Source of the DNA: Dysgonomonas sp. HGC4
GTDB taxonomy: Bacteria > Bacteroidota > Bacteroidia > Bacteroidales > Dysgonomonadaceae
Assembly: GCF_001261715.1 (NCBI RefSeq)
Contig: NZ_CVRU01000062.1
Span: 1 to 64,000, forward strand
Length of the DNA: 64,000 bases
Reading direction: 5' to 3'
The notes under the pieces: model-generated
Seen by the model: only the letters and a program-made list of their open reading frames with translations
What the model was told of the DNA's origin: nothing
Database searches by the model: none
Translations under genes and position numbers: made by a program
Shown: positions 47,302-57,706 of the stretch, piece after piece
How the letters are laid out: every line of letters starts with the position of its first letter
Numbering within the stretch: the stretch's first letter is position 1

Positions 47302-47571
47302 GATTATCTGAGCGAAAACTTAACTGTAAATAATACTTGCCTCTCTAACCTGTTTGCTGAACCATAAGCTTCTGCTATTGAGTGTTTTATTATTCACAAA
47401 ATAGAACGGGTCAAAGAGCTTACTTCATACAACAAACTAACTTACTCTAAAATAGCTTTTAAACTACATTATAGTAGTATTGGGCATTTATCTAACCAGT
47501 TTAAAGAAGGAGACAGATTCTATGCTCTCTTTTTTAGAGCAGCGAAATATATAAGATATACAAAACGATAG
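47302..47571 (+). pseudogene. Decayed AraC-type helix-turn-helix regulator
   Basis: One frame reads DYLSENLTVNNTCLSNLF, an in-frame TAA at 47365, then IECFIIHKIERVKEL and SKIAFKLHYSSIGHLSNQF. This matches, with conserved spacing, the C-terminal double helix-turn-helix of the roughly 190-residue AraC-like regulators common in Bacteroidetes (typical form: YLSNLFSEVEGTTIE, IERVKELLVYDELTLSEIA, HYSSVAHLSNQFKKVTG). The stop replaces codons within the first HTH, the usual GLTP motif after QFK is missing, and upstream there is another in-frame stop (TGA at 47299). No start codon in frame is apparent, so the gene is broken. The final 20 codons after QFKE are unlike the family. Confidence 0.72.
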
Positions 47572-47578
47572 AATCTGT
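47513..47578. repeat. Nested inverted repeats at the end of the pseudogene
   Basis: ACAGATTCTAT (47513-47523) is the exact complement of 47568-47578, enclosing a second hairpin GCTCT/AGAGC (47524-47540) with a T-rich loop. It begins where similarity of the pseudogene to AraC proteins stops. It may be a small inserted element or a terminator. Confidence 0.5.
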
Positions 47579-47645
47579 GAATTGTGTAATAACTAGCTAA
47601 AGTAGTGACCATTACTTTATAGCTGATAACGTAACTTTAAGAAAT

Positions 47646-50600
47646 ATGGATAAAATAAGGTATTTGCATAAAAAGACAGAAGAACAACCTTTACGTGATG
47701 AATTATTCACGATTGATCAGCTTATTCAGCACGCAAAAAAGCTTGCCTCAGAAGAAAAACTTACAAGCGGTCGGAAAGACAATTTTTTGCTCGAGCGACT
47801 CAATTACAATGATAAAGTATTGCGCGATTTTAATAAATCGACACTTATACTTAATAAGCAAGAAAATATTACTCCTGCTACTAAATGGCTGGTTGATAAT
47901 TTTTATCTGGTTGAAGAACACGTTCAATTGGCTCGTCGACATTTTCCTAAAAAGTATAGTCAAGAATTGCCATGTCTGGAAACAGGCGTGTCGAAAAGAT
48001 TGCCTCGTGTTTATAGCATAGTATTGGAACTTCTTTCGCATGTGGATGCTCAGATTGATAAAGAATCGTTGAAAGCTTTTATAGAGGCATATCAAACCAA
48101 ATCTCATCTGAAATTGGGTGAGTTATGGGCTGTACCTATTATGCTTCGATTGGCACTTATCGAAAATTTACAGCGTATTGTAAGCCGTTTACGAGAGAAG
48201 CAGTCGCATCGAGATATTGCAAATGCGTGGGTAGATAAGCTTCAGCTTATGGCAAAGAAAAGACCTTCGAGACTTATCGAAGTGGTTTCTGATATGGCTA
48301 AGTCTAATATACCTCTTTCGAGTGCTTTTGTTTCAGAATTTTGTCAACGTCTTTCATCACAAAATCCAATGCTCCATATAGCTCGTAGATGGCTTGAACA
48401 AAGATTGGCGGAGGACGGACTGACTATTGAAGAACTTATCCATCTTGAAAGTCAATCTCAGGCAGCCGATCAATTGTCGGTAAGCCATAGTATTGGTAGC
48501 TTGCGTGCATTAGCAGTTACAGATTGGAAAGTATTTGTAGAAACATTGAGTCTTGTAGAAATTACTCTTCGAAAGGACCCTAATAATATTTATGGTCAGA
48601 TGGATTTCACCACTCGTGACCATTATCGCCATAGAATAGAAACAATAGCAAAATATTGCCCATCTTCGGAAGTTGAGGTTGCTGAGAGAGTAATTCAGTT
48701 AGCCGAAGAAGCAAAAAAACAGCAACAAGATGCTTTAAATACACACATCGGCTTTTACTTAGTGGGAGACGGACAATCTATTTTGAATAAGTCTTTAAAT
48801 GTAAAAGAGCCATTGAATACGGTCTTAGGTAGAGGAATTCATAATTACCCCCTCATCTCTTATGGCGGGGGCATTGTTCTCCTTACTTTTGTTGGGGCCG
48901 GAGCGCTTATGGGTATCTTAGAAACCAGAGGTATATCGTTCGATAACTGGAAAGCCATTCTCTTGTCTGTTATTTTTCTTTTGTGTGTTAGTCAGCTTGT
49001 TGTCGATTTGGTTAACTGGCTTACCATGATACTTGTAAAACCGAAGATACTACCCCGCCTCGATTTCTCAGAGGGTATTCCTCTTGAGTATCGTACAATG
49101 GTAGTTATTCCAACAATTATTTCGTGTCCTGATACAGTAGACCGATTAATAGATAATCTCGAATTACATTATTTGTCGAATAGAGATAAACGACTTCATT
49201 TTGCTCTTCTTACAGATTTCTCCGATGCTGACCAAGAAGTTATGGAGTCGGATGATACGATTCTTGAACGAGCCAGAAGGGGCATTCAGATGCTAAATGA
49301 AAAATATGTTACTGATAGTAACTCTGTTAATTCTATCTTTTATTTATTCCATCGTCCACGTCGTTGGAATTCGGGAGAAGATAAATGGATGGGATATGAG
49401 CGTAAGCGTGGAAAACTGATGGAGTTTAATGCCCTATTACGAGGGAAATCCGATAATGCGTTTTCTCTGATCGAAGGCGATACATCTATACTTTCGTCTG
49501 TGAAATACGTTATTACGTTAGATACCGATACACAATTGCCGGGCGATACCGCCTATCAGTTGGTAGGAGCAATGGCGCATCCACTGAATCACCCTGTTAT
49601 AGACCCAAAGCGGAATGTTGTAGTCAATGGTTACGGTATTCTTCAACCTCGTGTGTCTATTAATCTGGTTAGTAGCCAACGCTCAATGTTTACACGTTTG
49701 GTATCAGGCGATCCGGGTATTGACCCCTATACACGTGCTATTTCTGATGTATATCAAGATGTGTTCCGTGAAGGATCATTTGTAGGAAAAGGTATTTACG
49801 ATGTGGATGCCTTTGAGCAAGTTTTAGCAGACAGACTTCCCGAAAATAAGATATTAAGTCACGACTTGTTAGAATCTACCTATGTACGTTCGGCATTAAT
49901 AAGTGATATAGAGCTGTATGAAGCCTATCCTCCCGGTTATAATATGGATGCAATTCGTCGTCATCGCTGGGTACGTGGCGATTGGCAGATTATTCAGTGG
50001 TTATTGCCATGGGTTCCCACTTTTCAAAAGAAAGCGGCTAAGAATCCTATATCTAGATTGGGCAGATGGAAGATGATAGACAATCTTCGCCGTAGTTTGT
50101 TACCACCTTCTTTTCTTCTGTTTTTAGTATTGTTTTATGTACTATTTCCTCAAAGTATATGGTTGATGCCTTTATTGGTAGGGATTATTGCTTTGTTGCC
50201 TGTCCTTTTAGGTTTATCAACCAATATTCTTTATAAATCACAAGATCAGTCGTTGTTGATGCACTTGCAGGATGCTTTCAGAAAAAGCTGGCGTCAATTA
50301 AAACAAGTTCTGCTTTCATTGGTATTATTACCTTATGAGGCTTATCTAAATATGGATGCGATAGTGTCTACATTGTGGCGTTTATTAGTAACACACAAGC
50401 ATCTGCTAAAATGGAAAACATCCATCGATGCAGAGCAAACAGCAGGTAATTCATTATCGAGTTTTTATTCGGCAATGTGGTTTTCTCCTGCCTTTGCAAT
50501 AGTTTGCGCAGGACTTTTAGCCGTATTTGACCCTCTTTTGTTACTTTTTTCTTTCCCTGTTTGGATTGTTTGGGCAGCGGCTCCTTGTATTGCTTGGTTT

Positions 50601-53600
50601 ATTAGTCGTCCATTTGAACCGAAGAAACCTGATTTCTCAACAGAACAATCTTTGCTTTTGCATCGTATTGCCCGTAAAACATGGTACTTCTTCGAGACAT
50701 TTGTAAATGCTAAAGAAAATTGGTTGGCTCCAGATAACTTTCAGGAAGTGCCCATACCAGTTATAGCATCGCGAACTTCGCCTACAAACATAGGTCTTTC
50801 TCTGTTGGCAAACTTGTCGGCATATGATTTTGGATACCTTTCGGCAGGAAAAATGCTGGAACGTACTCAGCTTACGTTTACAACAATGGGTGATCTGAAA
50901 AAGTATCGTGGACATTTATATAATTGGTATGATACACGTACTCTAGAACCTCTTCCTCCGTTGTATGTATCGAGTGTTGATAGCGGAAACTTAGCAGGTC
51001 ACTTGCTTACTTTAGGTGAGGGATTGAAAGAATTGAAAGATGCCCCTGTTTATACTCCGGTTATTTTTGCGGGCTTATTGGATACTGTACGTGTTATGAA
51101 GCGGTATACATTGAAAAATCCAGCAATAGCTCAGCTTGAAAAAGATTTGGAGGCAAGTCCTGAATCATTACAAGGAGCGCTTGCTCTGTTGAAGTCTGTA
51201 AAACATCAGACAGAAAGTCTAAGTAAGACTTTGTCCCTCGAAAATAAAGAAGTAGAGTCGTGGGTGCAAACCTTACAGAATAATATTGAAGATCATATAG
51301 AGGAGTTATTGTATGTTGCTCCTTGGTTACAAATAAATCAACCAACACCTCATGAAGGGTTCAATAATAAGTTGGATGAGATTATTACAAATCTAAAAGA
51401 ACTAGATAAAGGTCTTACATTACGCGAAATATGTAGGTTGGAAGATTCTCTTTGTCTCTCCATAGAGGAAGAGTTAGTTAATCTTCGAAGTCTTAAAGAC
51501 CCATCTGCTAAAGAACGAATAACCGCTTATTTGAATGCTTGGCTATTAGATTTACGCTTGGCGGTGAAACATGCTGCTCAAAGAATGCAAATAATAAAAG
51601 CATTGGCTGCACAAAGTGAATCTTTTGCTCGAATGGATTTTGCATTTCTTTATAGCACTTCAAAAAAACTATTTGTTATCGGATATAATGTTAGCGAACA
51701 ACGTATGGATAATTCGTCTTACGATATGTTAGCTTCAGAAGCCCGATTGTGTAGTTATGTAGCTATTGCACAAGGACAAGTTCCTCAGGAACATTGGTTC
51801 TCATTAAGCCGATTGTTGGTAGTGTCGCAAGGTAAGCCAGTGTTACTATCATGGAGTGGATCGATGTTCGAATATCTGATGCCTCTTTTAGTGATGCCTA
51901 ATTTTGAACATACTTTACTCGATCAGACTTATAAGGTGGCGGTTAAGGCTCAAATTGAATATGGTAAAACACTTGGAGTGCCTTGGGGTATCTCGGAGTC
52001 GGGATATAATAGAACCGATACTTCTCAGAATTATCAATATAAAGCATTCGGTATTCCCAGTCTGGGATTAAAACGAGGTCTGTCGGAAGACTTGGTAATA
52101 ACGCCTTATGCTACCGTTATGGCATTGATGGTTCTTCCCAAGAAAGCATGCGAAAATATGCAACGCTTGAGTGAGACAGGTCACGAGGGAATGTATGGTT
52201 ATTATGAAGCTATTGATTATACACCATTGCATCTTCGCCCCGATCAAAAGAGCGTGAATATTCATTCGTTTATGGTACACCATCAGGGTATGAGTTTGTT
52301 ATCTTTGGTCAATCTGATAAAAGACAATTCTATGCAAAGGCGTTTTATGGCTTGTCCTATGCTTAAAGCTTCTGAGCTTTTGTTGCAAGAGCGCATACCT
52401 CATAATATATCAGAGACTGCCATATCCGATGACTCGGAATTCGAAATAAAAGGTCTGCATCCGCTATTGGTTGATAGCTCGGAAGTAGTCCGAAGCTTCC
52501 ATGATATGGAGGTTGCTCCGGAAGTCAATTTATTATCAAACGGTCGTTATCATGTTATGGTAAGTAATAGTGGTAGCGGATATAGCCGTTGGCAAAATAT
52601 AGCTGTTAATCGCTGGCGTGAAGATTCGACTAGCGACAATATGGGTATGTTTGTTTATTTGAGAGATAAAGACTCCGGAGAATTCTGGTCTACAACTTAT
52701 CAACCCACTTTACATAAAGGTAAGAATGATGAGGCGATTTTTACGCAGGCGTATGCCGAATTTCGCCAACGACAAGGTGACTTAGAGGTACACACTACAA
52801 TCTGTGTTTCGCCCGAAGATGATGTTGAATTGAGACGTATACGATTAATCAATCGTTCTCAAACATCTCGAACAATAGAGCTTACTACATATAGTGAAGT
52901 GGTAATTGCTCCTCAGGCAGCAGATGAGGCACATCCAGCCTTTAGTAATCTCTTTGTTCAAACTGAGTTTTTACCCGATTCTTCGGCTATATTATGTACC
53001 CGAAGGGCACGATCGGAGAATGAGAACCCTCCATATCTGTTGCATCTAATATTGGCTTCTGGTAATCAGCAGGGAGAAATCTCATGCGAAACAGACCGCT
53101 CAGCCTTTGTTGGTAGGGGACGTACTTTAGCCAATCCTTTGGCTATGGAGAATAAGGGACAACTGTCGAACAGCAGTGGTTCTGTGCTCGATCCAGCTAT
53201 TTCGCTGCGTCGTACTGTAACTATTCCGGCAGGTAGAACTGTAACAGTATCTGTTTTGTTGGGAATGGCTGATACACGTGAAGTTGCCGTTGCTTTAGCC
53301 GATAAGTATCAAAATGCTCGTATGACCGAACGGGCTTTCGAATTGGCCTGGACGCATAGTCAGGTAGTTCTCAATCAACTTAGTATTGTAGAAACAGAAG
53401 CTCAATTATATAGTAAATTAGCCGGAGCCTTGGTATATGCCAATGCTCAACGTCGTGCTTCTCAACCTATCTTGAAAAATAATAGACGAGGACAAGATGG
53501 GCTTTGGAGTTATAGTATTTCAGGAGATACACCTTTGGTGTTGTTGCGAATATCAGATGTTTCGGGTATAGAATTGGTCAGACAGATGGTACTTGCTCAT

Positions 53601-56339
53601 GCTTATTGGCGTATGAAGGGCTTGACTGCCGAGCTGGTTATCTTGAACGAAGATGTTTCAGTGTATCGTCAATCGGTACACGATGAAATTGTCAATCTTA
53701 TATCATCAGGTATAGAGGCTCCATTGTTGGAGAAAGCGGGAGGTATCTTTGTTCGTCGTATCGAGCAAGTTCCTCGCGAAGATATGTTATTGTTGCAAGC
53801 TGCAGCACGTATCGTTCTTTCGGATGAGTTGGGGACTTTATCTAAACAATTGCAATCTCTTACTATTGCCGAGTTACAAGTTGCATCTTTCCATCCTACA
53901 CATTCCGTTAGTACGAAAGTAGAGAAACCTCTTCTTAAAAGGGATTTGATCTTCGAAAACGGTTTGGGGGGATTCACACCCGATGGGCACGAATATGTTA
54001 TAACTCTTGAAGCTGGACAAACCACACCTGCACCTTGGAGTAATGTGCTGGCAAATCAGCATTTTGGAACGGTTATTTCGGAGAGTGGAGGAGCTTATAC
54101 TTGGGCAGAAAATGCACATGAGTTCCGTATTACACCTTGGAACAATGATCCGGTGAAAGATACTTCGGGTGAAGCCTTTTATATACGTGACGAGCAAACG
54201 GGAGAGTATTGGTCGCCAACACCACTTCCTGCAAAAGGAACAACTCCTTATGTGGTAAGACATGGGTTTGGCTATACCATATTTGAACATACCGAAAATG
54301 GTATTGAATCGGAATTCACGATGTATGTGGCTATGGATGCACCGATAAAATTTGGTGTACTGAAACTTAAGAACGTTTCGGGAAGACCTCGTAAAATATC
54401 TGTTACAGGATATTACGAATGGGTGCTTGCCGATTTGCGTCAGAAGAGTTTGCTGCATGTACAAACAGAAATAGATGTACGTACAGGAGTATTATTTGCC
54501 CGTAACTTCTACAATATAGGCTTTGCTGGTAAGATTGCCTTTATGGATGTGGGAGAAGCCCGAACATTAACGGGAGATCGTACAGAATTTATAGGTCAGA
54601 ATGGAAGCCTTGCACAACCGGCAGCTATGAAACGCAGCCGCCTTTCGGGGAAAGTGGGTGCAGGACTAGATCCTTGTGGAGCTATGCAGGTAGTATTCGA
54701 TCTGGCAGACGGGCAAGAACGCGATACTCGTTTCCGACTAGGCTTTGCTCATAATAAAGAAGAAATGCGCGACCTCGTGTTACGTTTCCGACATACGGGT
54801 GCAGCTAAAGAGGCACTAAAAGGTGTATGGGATTATTGGAATCGTACATTGGGAACCGTCAACGTAGATACTCCCGATGCTTCGGTAAATATGATGGCAA
54901 ACGGATGGTTGTTGTATCAAACACTAAGTAGCCGTATATGGGCTCGTTCAGGGTATTATCAATCGGGTGGGGCATATGGCTTCCGCGATCAGTTACAGGA
55001 TGTAATGGCATTAGTACATGCCGAACCATCTATTACACGTAAGCAAATTCTTCGTGCAGCCAGCAGGCAGTTTGTAGAAGGCGATGTACAGCACTGGTGG
55101 CATCCGCCTATGGGACGAGGTGTGAGAACTCACTTCTCGGACGATTATCTATGGTTGCCTTATGTTACTTGCCGATATGTATCAGCTGTTGGAGATACGG
55201 GTATTCTTGATGAAAGAGTATCATTTATCGAGGGGCGGTTACTGCATCCTGATGAAGAATCGTACTATGATTTACCGGGACGTTCACAAGAATCGGCTAC
55301 TCTCTATGAACATTGCGTAAGAAGTATTAAATACGGACTTAAATTCGGGGTACATGGTTTGCCGCTAATTGGTTGTGGTGACTGGAATGATGGTATGAAC
55401 CTTATTGGAGAAAAAGGACGAGGCGAAAGTGTCTGGCTCGGATTTTTCCTATATGATGTATTACTTAAATTCTCGAAAATAGCAACTCTTCGCAATGATA
55501 CAGCATTTGCCGATCATTGTATAGAACAAGCCAGAGTGTTGAGAAACAACATAAGGGAGCAAGCTTGGGATGGTGAATGGTATCGCCGTGCTTATTTTGA
55601 TAATGGTGAACCTCTAGGATCGAAAGTGAATGATGAATGTCATATTGATTCACTTCCTCAAAGTTGGTCTATAATAAGTGGAGCAGGAGATCCCGAGCGA
55701 TCGTTGATGGGGATGGAGCAAGTTGAGAAACAACTTGTTCGCCGTGAGGATAAATTAATCCAATTATTTACAGCTCCGTTCGATAAGTCAGATCTCAATC
55801 CTGGTTACATCAAAGGATATATTCCCGGGGTACGCGAAAATGGCGGACAATATACACATGGTGCTATTTGGACAGTTCTTGCCTTTGCTTTGATGGGTGA
55901 AACCGAGAAGGCATGGGAGCTCTTCGGATTGCTAAATCCGGTAAATCATGGAGATACAGCCGAGAATATTGCAACTTACAAAGTAGAGCCTTACGTGATT
56001 GCTGCTGACGTATATGCTGCTGAAGGGCATCTAGGAAGAGGTGGTTGGACATGGTATACAGGTTCTGCAGCATGGATGTATCGTTTGTTGGTAGAGACTC
56101 TATTGGGTATAAATCTAATGGGAGATAAATTACAATTACTACCTCAATTGCCTCAGAAATGGGATAGTTATAAAATCCATTATCGTTATAAAGATACAGT
56201 GTATCATATTACAATTCTACGGATAAAAGATTCGTCATTGCCTCGTCTGATTTTTGATGGGCAACAACAAGAGAACAAAGATACTTTTGTGATGGTAGAT
56301 GACCGAAAAGAACACTTTGTAGATTTGTGGATTGTGTAA
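47646..56339 (+). CDS. NdvB-like cyclic beta-glucan synthase (GT84-GH94)
   Basis: A 2897-residue inner-membrane enzyme resembling cyclic beta-1,2-glucan synthases of rhizobia and Brucella, which make, elongate and cyclise a periplasmic glucan from UDP-glucose. Order: N-terminal helical region (1-390), membrane helices (about 403-460), GT domain with TLDTDTQLPG (about 623), GIYDVDAFEQVL and the acceptor-site motif RHRWVRGDW (about 770), membrane helices (about 818-870 and 940-995), a glucoamylase-like domain (about 1020-1560, PWGISESGYN near 1445, HHQGMSL near 1545), two related carbohydrate-binding/GH94-like beta-sandwiches (about 1600-1890 and 2090-2330), and a GH94 phosphorylase barrel (about 2400-2850; YGFRDQLQD, RTHFSDDYLW, GCGDWNDGMN). 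All in one intact frame, with no signal peptide. It stands alone between hairpins; no nearby glucan exporter (NdvA-like) is annotated. Linkage type is inferred from homology. Confidence 0.88.
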   Translation: MDKIRYLHKKTEEQPLRDELFTIDQLIQHAKKLASEEKLTSGRKDNFLLERLNYNDKVLRDFNKSTLILNKQENITPATKWLVDNFYLVEEHVQLARRHFPKKYSQELPCLETGVSKRLPRVYSIVLELLSHVDAQIDKESLKAFIEAYQTKSHLKLGELWAVPIMLRLALIENLQRIVSRLREKQSHRDIANAWVDKLQLMAKKRPSRLIEVVSDMAKSNIPLSSAFVSEFCQRLSSQNPMLHIARRWLEQRLAEDGLTIEELIHLESQSQAADQLSVSHSIGSLRALAVTDWKVFVETLSLVEITLRKDPNNIYGQMDFTTRDHYRHRIETIAKYCPSSEVEVAERVIQLAEEAKKQQQDALNTHIGFYLVGDGQSILNKSLNVKEPLNTVLGRGIHNYPLISYGGGIVLLTFVGAGALMGILETRGISFDNWKAILLSVIFLLCVSQLVVDLVNWLTMILVKPKILPRLDFSEGIPLEYRTMVVIPTIISCPDTVDRLIDNLELHYLSNRDKRLHFALLTDFSDADQEVMESDDTILERARRGIQMLNEKYVTDSNSVNSIFYLFHRPRRWNSGEDKWMGYERKRGKLMEFNALLRGKSDNAFSLIEGDTSILSSVKYVITLDTDTQLPGDTAYQLVGAMAHPLNHPVIDPKRNVVVNGYGILQPRVSINLVSSQRSMFTRLVSGDPGIDPYTRAISDVYQDVFREGSFVGKGIYDVDAFEQVLADRLPENKILSHDLLESTYVRSALISDIELYEAYPPGYNMDAIRRHRWVRGDWQIIQWLLPWVPTFQKKAAKNPISRLGRWKMIDNLRRSLLPPSFLLFLVLFYVLFPQSIWLMPLLVGIIALLPVLLGLSTNILYKSQDQSLLMHLQDAFRKSWRQLKQVLLSLVLLPYEAYLNMDAIVSTLWRLLVTHKHLLKWKTSIDAEQTAGNSLSSFYSAMWFSPAFAIVCAGLLAVFDPLLLLFSFPVWIVWAAAPCIAWFISRPFEPKKPDFSTEQSLLLHRIARKTWYFFETFVNAKENWLAPDNFQEVPIPVIASRTSPTNIGLSLLANLSAYDFGYLSAGKMLERTQLTFTTMGDLKKYRGHLYNWYDTRTLEPLPPLYVSSVDSGNLAGHLLTLGEGLKELKDAPVYTPVIFAGLLDTVRVMKRYTLKNPAIAQLEKDLEASPESLQGALALLKSVKHQTESLSKTLSLENKEVESWVQTLQNNIEDHIEELLYVAPWLQINQPTPHEGFNNKLDEIITNLKELDKGLTLREICRLEDSLCLSIEEELVNLRSLKDPSAKERITAYLNAWLLDLRLAVKHAAQRMQIIKALAAQSESFARMDFAFLYSTSKKLFVIGYNVSEQRMDNSSYDMLASEARLCSYVAIAQGQVPQEHWFSLSRLLVVSQGKPVLLSWSGSMFEYLMPLLVMPNFEHTLLDQTYKVAVKAQIEYGKTLGVPWGISESGYNRTDTSQNYQYKAFGIPSLGLKRGLSEDLVITPYATVMALMVLPKKACENMQRLSETGHEGMYGYYEAIDYTPLHLRPDQKSVNIHSFMVHHQGMSLLSLVNLIKDNSMQRRFMACPMLKASELLLQERIPHNISETAISDDSEFEIKGLHPLLVDSSEVVRSFHDMEVAPEVNLLSNGRYHVMVSNSGSGYSRWQNIAVNRWREDSTSDNMGMFVYLRDKDSGEFWSTTYQPTLHKGKNDEAIFTQAYAEFRQRQGDLEVHTTICVSPEDDVELRRIRLINRSQTSRTIELTTYSEVVIAPQAADEAHPAFSNLFVQTEFLPDSSAILCTRRARSENENPPYLLHLILASGNQQGEISCETDRSAFVGRGRTLANPLAMENKGQLSNSSGSVLDPAISLRRTVTIPAGRTVTVSVLLGMADTREVAVALADKYQNARMTERAFELAWTHSQVVLNQLSIVETEAQLYSKLAGALVYANAQRRASQPILKNNRRGQDGLWSYSISGDTPLVLLRISDVSGIELVRQMVLAHAYWRMKGLTAELVILNEDVSVYRQSVHDEIVNLISSGIEAPLLEKAGGIFVRRIEQVPREDMLLLQAAARIVLSDELGTLSKQLQSLTIAELQVASFHPTHSVSTKVEKPLLKRDLIFENGLGGFTPDGHEYVITLEAGQTTPAPWSNVLANQHFGTVISESGGAYTWAENAHEFRITPWNNDPVKDTSGEAFYIRDEQTGEYWSPTPLPAKGTTPYVVRHGFGYTIFEHTENGIESEFTMYVAMDAPIKFGVLKLKNVSGRPRKISVTGYYEWVLADLRQKSLLHVQTEIDVRTGVLFARNFYNIGFAGKIAFMDVGEARTLTGDRTEFIGQNGSLAQPAAMKRSRLSGKVGAGLDPCGAMQVVFDLADGQERDTRFRLGFAHNKEEMRDLVLRFRHTGAAKEALKGVWDYWNRTLGTVNVDTPDASVNMMANGWLLYQTLSSRIWARSGYYQSGGAYGFRDQLQDVMALVHAEPSITRKQILRAASRQFVEGDVQHWWHPPMGRGVRTHFSDDYLWLPYVTCRYVSAVGDTGILDERVSFIEGRLLHPDEESYYDLPGRSQESATLYEHCVRSIKYGLKFGVHGLPLIGCGDWNDGMNLIGEKGRGESVWLGFFLYDVLLKFSKIATLRNDTAFADHCIEQARVLRNNIREQAWDGEWYRRAYFDNGEPLGSKVNDECHIDSLPQSWSIISGAGDPERSLMGMEQVEKQLVRREDKLIQLFTAPFDKSDLNPGYIKGYIPGVRENGGQYTHGAIWTVLAFALMGETEKAWELFGLLNPVNHGDTAENIATYKVEPYVIAADVYAAEGHLGRGGWTWYTGSAAWMYRLLVETLLGINLMGDKLQLLPQLPQKWDSYKIHYRYKDTVYHITILRIKDSSLPRLIFDGQQQENKDTFVMVDDRKEHFVDLWIV

Positions 56340-56353
56340 TAAATTATACTAAT

Positions 56354-56398
56354 AAAAAAAGAAAGAGGATAATCAATTGATTATCCTCTTTCTCTTTT
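56354..56398. terminator. Bidirectional terminator after the glucan synthase
   Basis: 16-base arms 56361-56376 and 56377-56392 form a perfect 32-bp palindrome, preceded by an A-run and followed by a T-rich run. It separates two convergent genes. Confidence 0.85.
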
Positions 56399-56418
56399 AA
56401 ACCAGGTAATTATTTATT

Positions 56419-56631
56419 TTACTTCTTTCCTATAGTATCTTCTACACGTTCCTTGATGTATTCGGCTTCGTGCTTTGCGGCATCTGCAGCAATTCTTAAA
56501 TTCCTTTTAGACTTGCTCAAAAATTTATCAACTTCATCGCAACAACAGTCAAGTTGTCCGTCGTTATACATCTTTCGAACTAAACAAATAATTCCTATAC
56601 CTATTCCTACTCCTAAAATTACTTTTTTCAT
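56419..56631 (-). CDS. Small membrane-anchored protein, YtxH-like
   Basis: A 70-residue protein with a short glycine-rich N-terminal membrane helix (about 3-18, VILGVGIGIGIICLV) and a charged amphipathic tail (about 36-70) rich in Lys, Glu and Ala that could form a coiled coil. A CCC triplet (Cys29-31) follows DGQLD and could bind metal or be modified. The overall pattern resembles YtxH/gas-vesicle-like stress proteins, but the match is only of general type. It appears monocistronic. Confidence 0.55.
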   Translation of the reverse strand: MKKVILGVGIGIGIICLVRKMYNDGQLDCCCDEVDKFLSKSKRNLRIAADAAKHEAEYIKERVEDTIGKK

Positions 56632-56722
56632 AACTGTATAAATTAATAGTTTATATTTTATGGCTTAGCGCCTTTGATTTTGATTGTTTCTATTCTCGGA
56701 TAGACAATGAAAAATTTAGACC

Positions 56723-57706
56723 TTATTTTAAGTAATGTTTTAATACTGCTGCTGTATATGTAAATAAAGAACGTGTTTGCGGTATAGTTGCAAATCCGTT
56801 TAATAGTCCAAAGTCGTGGATAACACCATTGTAGCGAACTGTTGTTACATCTACACCCGCTTCATCTAGTTTACGTCCAAGAGCTTCAGCTTCATCTCTT
56901 AAAATATCGTTTTCGGCTACCTGAATAACAGTAGGCGGTAAACCTTTCAATTCACTTAATGAAGCTTGTAATGGAGCTAAATATATTTCTTTACGTTCTT
57001 TAGGGTCGGTTGTATATTGATCGAACATCCACTTCATCAAAGAAGAAGTAAGAAATCTTTGCTCAGCATATATTTTGTATGAATCGGTCTCAAAATTAGT
57101 GTCTGCCACAGGCCATAATAGAACTTGAACTTTAATTTCGGGGCCTTTATTCTTCTTAGCCATCAAGCTAGTTGCGATTGACATATTTCCGCCGACACTA
57201 TTCCCTACTAACGCAAGGCGTTTACCATCTACATTTATTTCATTACCATGCTCAGCGATCCATTTGGTAGCTTCGTAAATTTCATGAATAGCTTGTGGAT
57301 ATTTAGCCTCGGGTGAAGGAGTATAATTAACAAATACTGCAGCGTATCCCGATTCTACAACCAAGTCGCGAACCATGCGTTTATGCGTTGGGTAATCTCC
57401 TAATATCCATCCTCCTCCGTGAGTGAAAATAAAAACTGGTAGTTTTTCTTTTACTCCTTTAGGGCGAACGATGGTTAACTTAAGAGTCTGAGAATTATAT
57501 GTTATCGTCTTTTCTGATTCTTCAATGCCTGAGACATCTACTTTTACCCCTGCCTGAACAGTTGTGAGTACATTCCGGGCATCCTCTTTTGAGAGGGTTT
57601 CAACTGCCGGACCTCCACCATTCAGAACTTTTAAATATTCCTTAGTTTCGACACTCAGATGTGGATCTTTCAGATAATCCGGAGCTTTTTGATTTTTATT
57701 TTCCAT
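56723..57706 (-). CDS. Alpha/beta hydrolase of the hormone-sensitive lipase family
   Basis: A 327-residue cytosolic esterase without a signal peptide. The HSL motif HGGGW lies at 96-100, the nucleophile Ser170 is in GNSVGG (most relatives have GDSAGG), the acid is Asp267 in AENDILRDEA and the base His297 in GVIHDFG, so the triad is complete. The N-terminal cap (about 10-60) is usual for the family. Such enzymes hydrolyse short-chain esters or xenobiotic carboxylates. It appears to be transcribed alone. Confidence 0.83.
   Translation of the reverse strand: MENKNQKAPDYLKDPHLSVETKEYLKVLNGGGPAVETLSKEDARNVLTTVQAGVKVDVSGIEESEKTITYNSQTLKLTIVRPKGVKEKLPVFIFTHGGGWILGDYPTHKRMVRDLVVESGYAAVFVNYTPSPEAKYPQAIHEIYEATKWIAEHGNEINVDGKRLALVGNSVGGNMSIATSLMAKKNKGPEIKVQVLLWPVADTNFETDSYKIYAEQRFLTSSLMKWMFDQYTTDPKERKEIYLAPLQASLSELKGLPPTVIQVAENDILRDEAEALGRKLDEAGVDVTTVRYNGVIHDFGLLNGFATIPQTRSLFTYTAAVLKHYLK

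Noticed and set aside
45283-47645. Possible CRISPR array or tRNA genes in the two longest intergenic regions
   Set aside because: No regularly spaced direct repeats and no cloverleaf or CCA-end pattern was seen; only inverted repeats occur.
53669-54464. Long minus-strand frames (118 and 196 codons) inside the glucan synthase gene
   Set aside because: They overlap a well-supported coding frame and their translations show no family pattern; they are antisense shadows.
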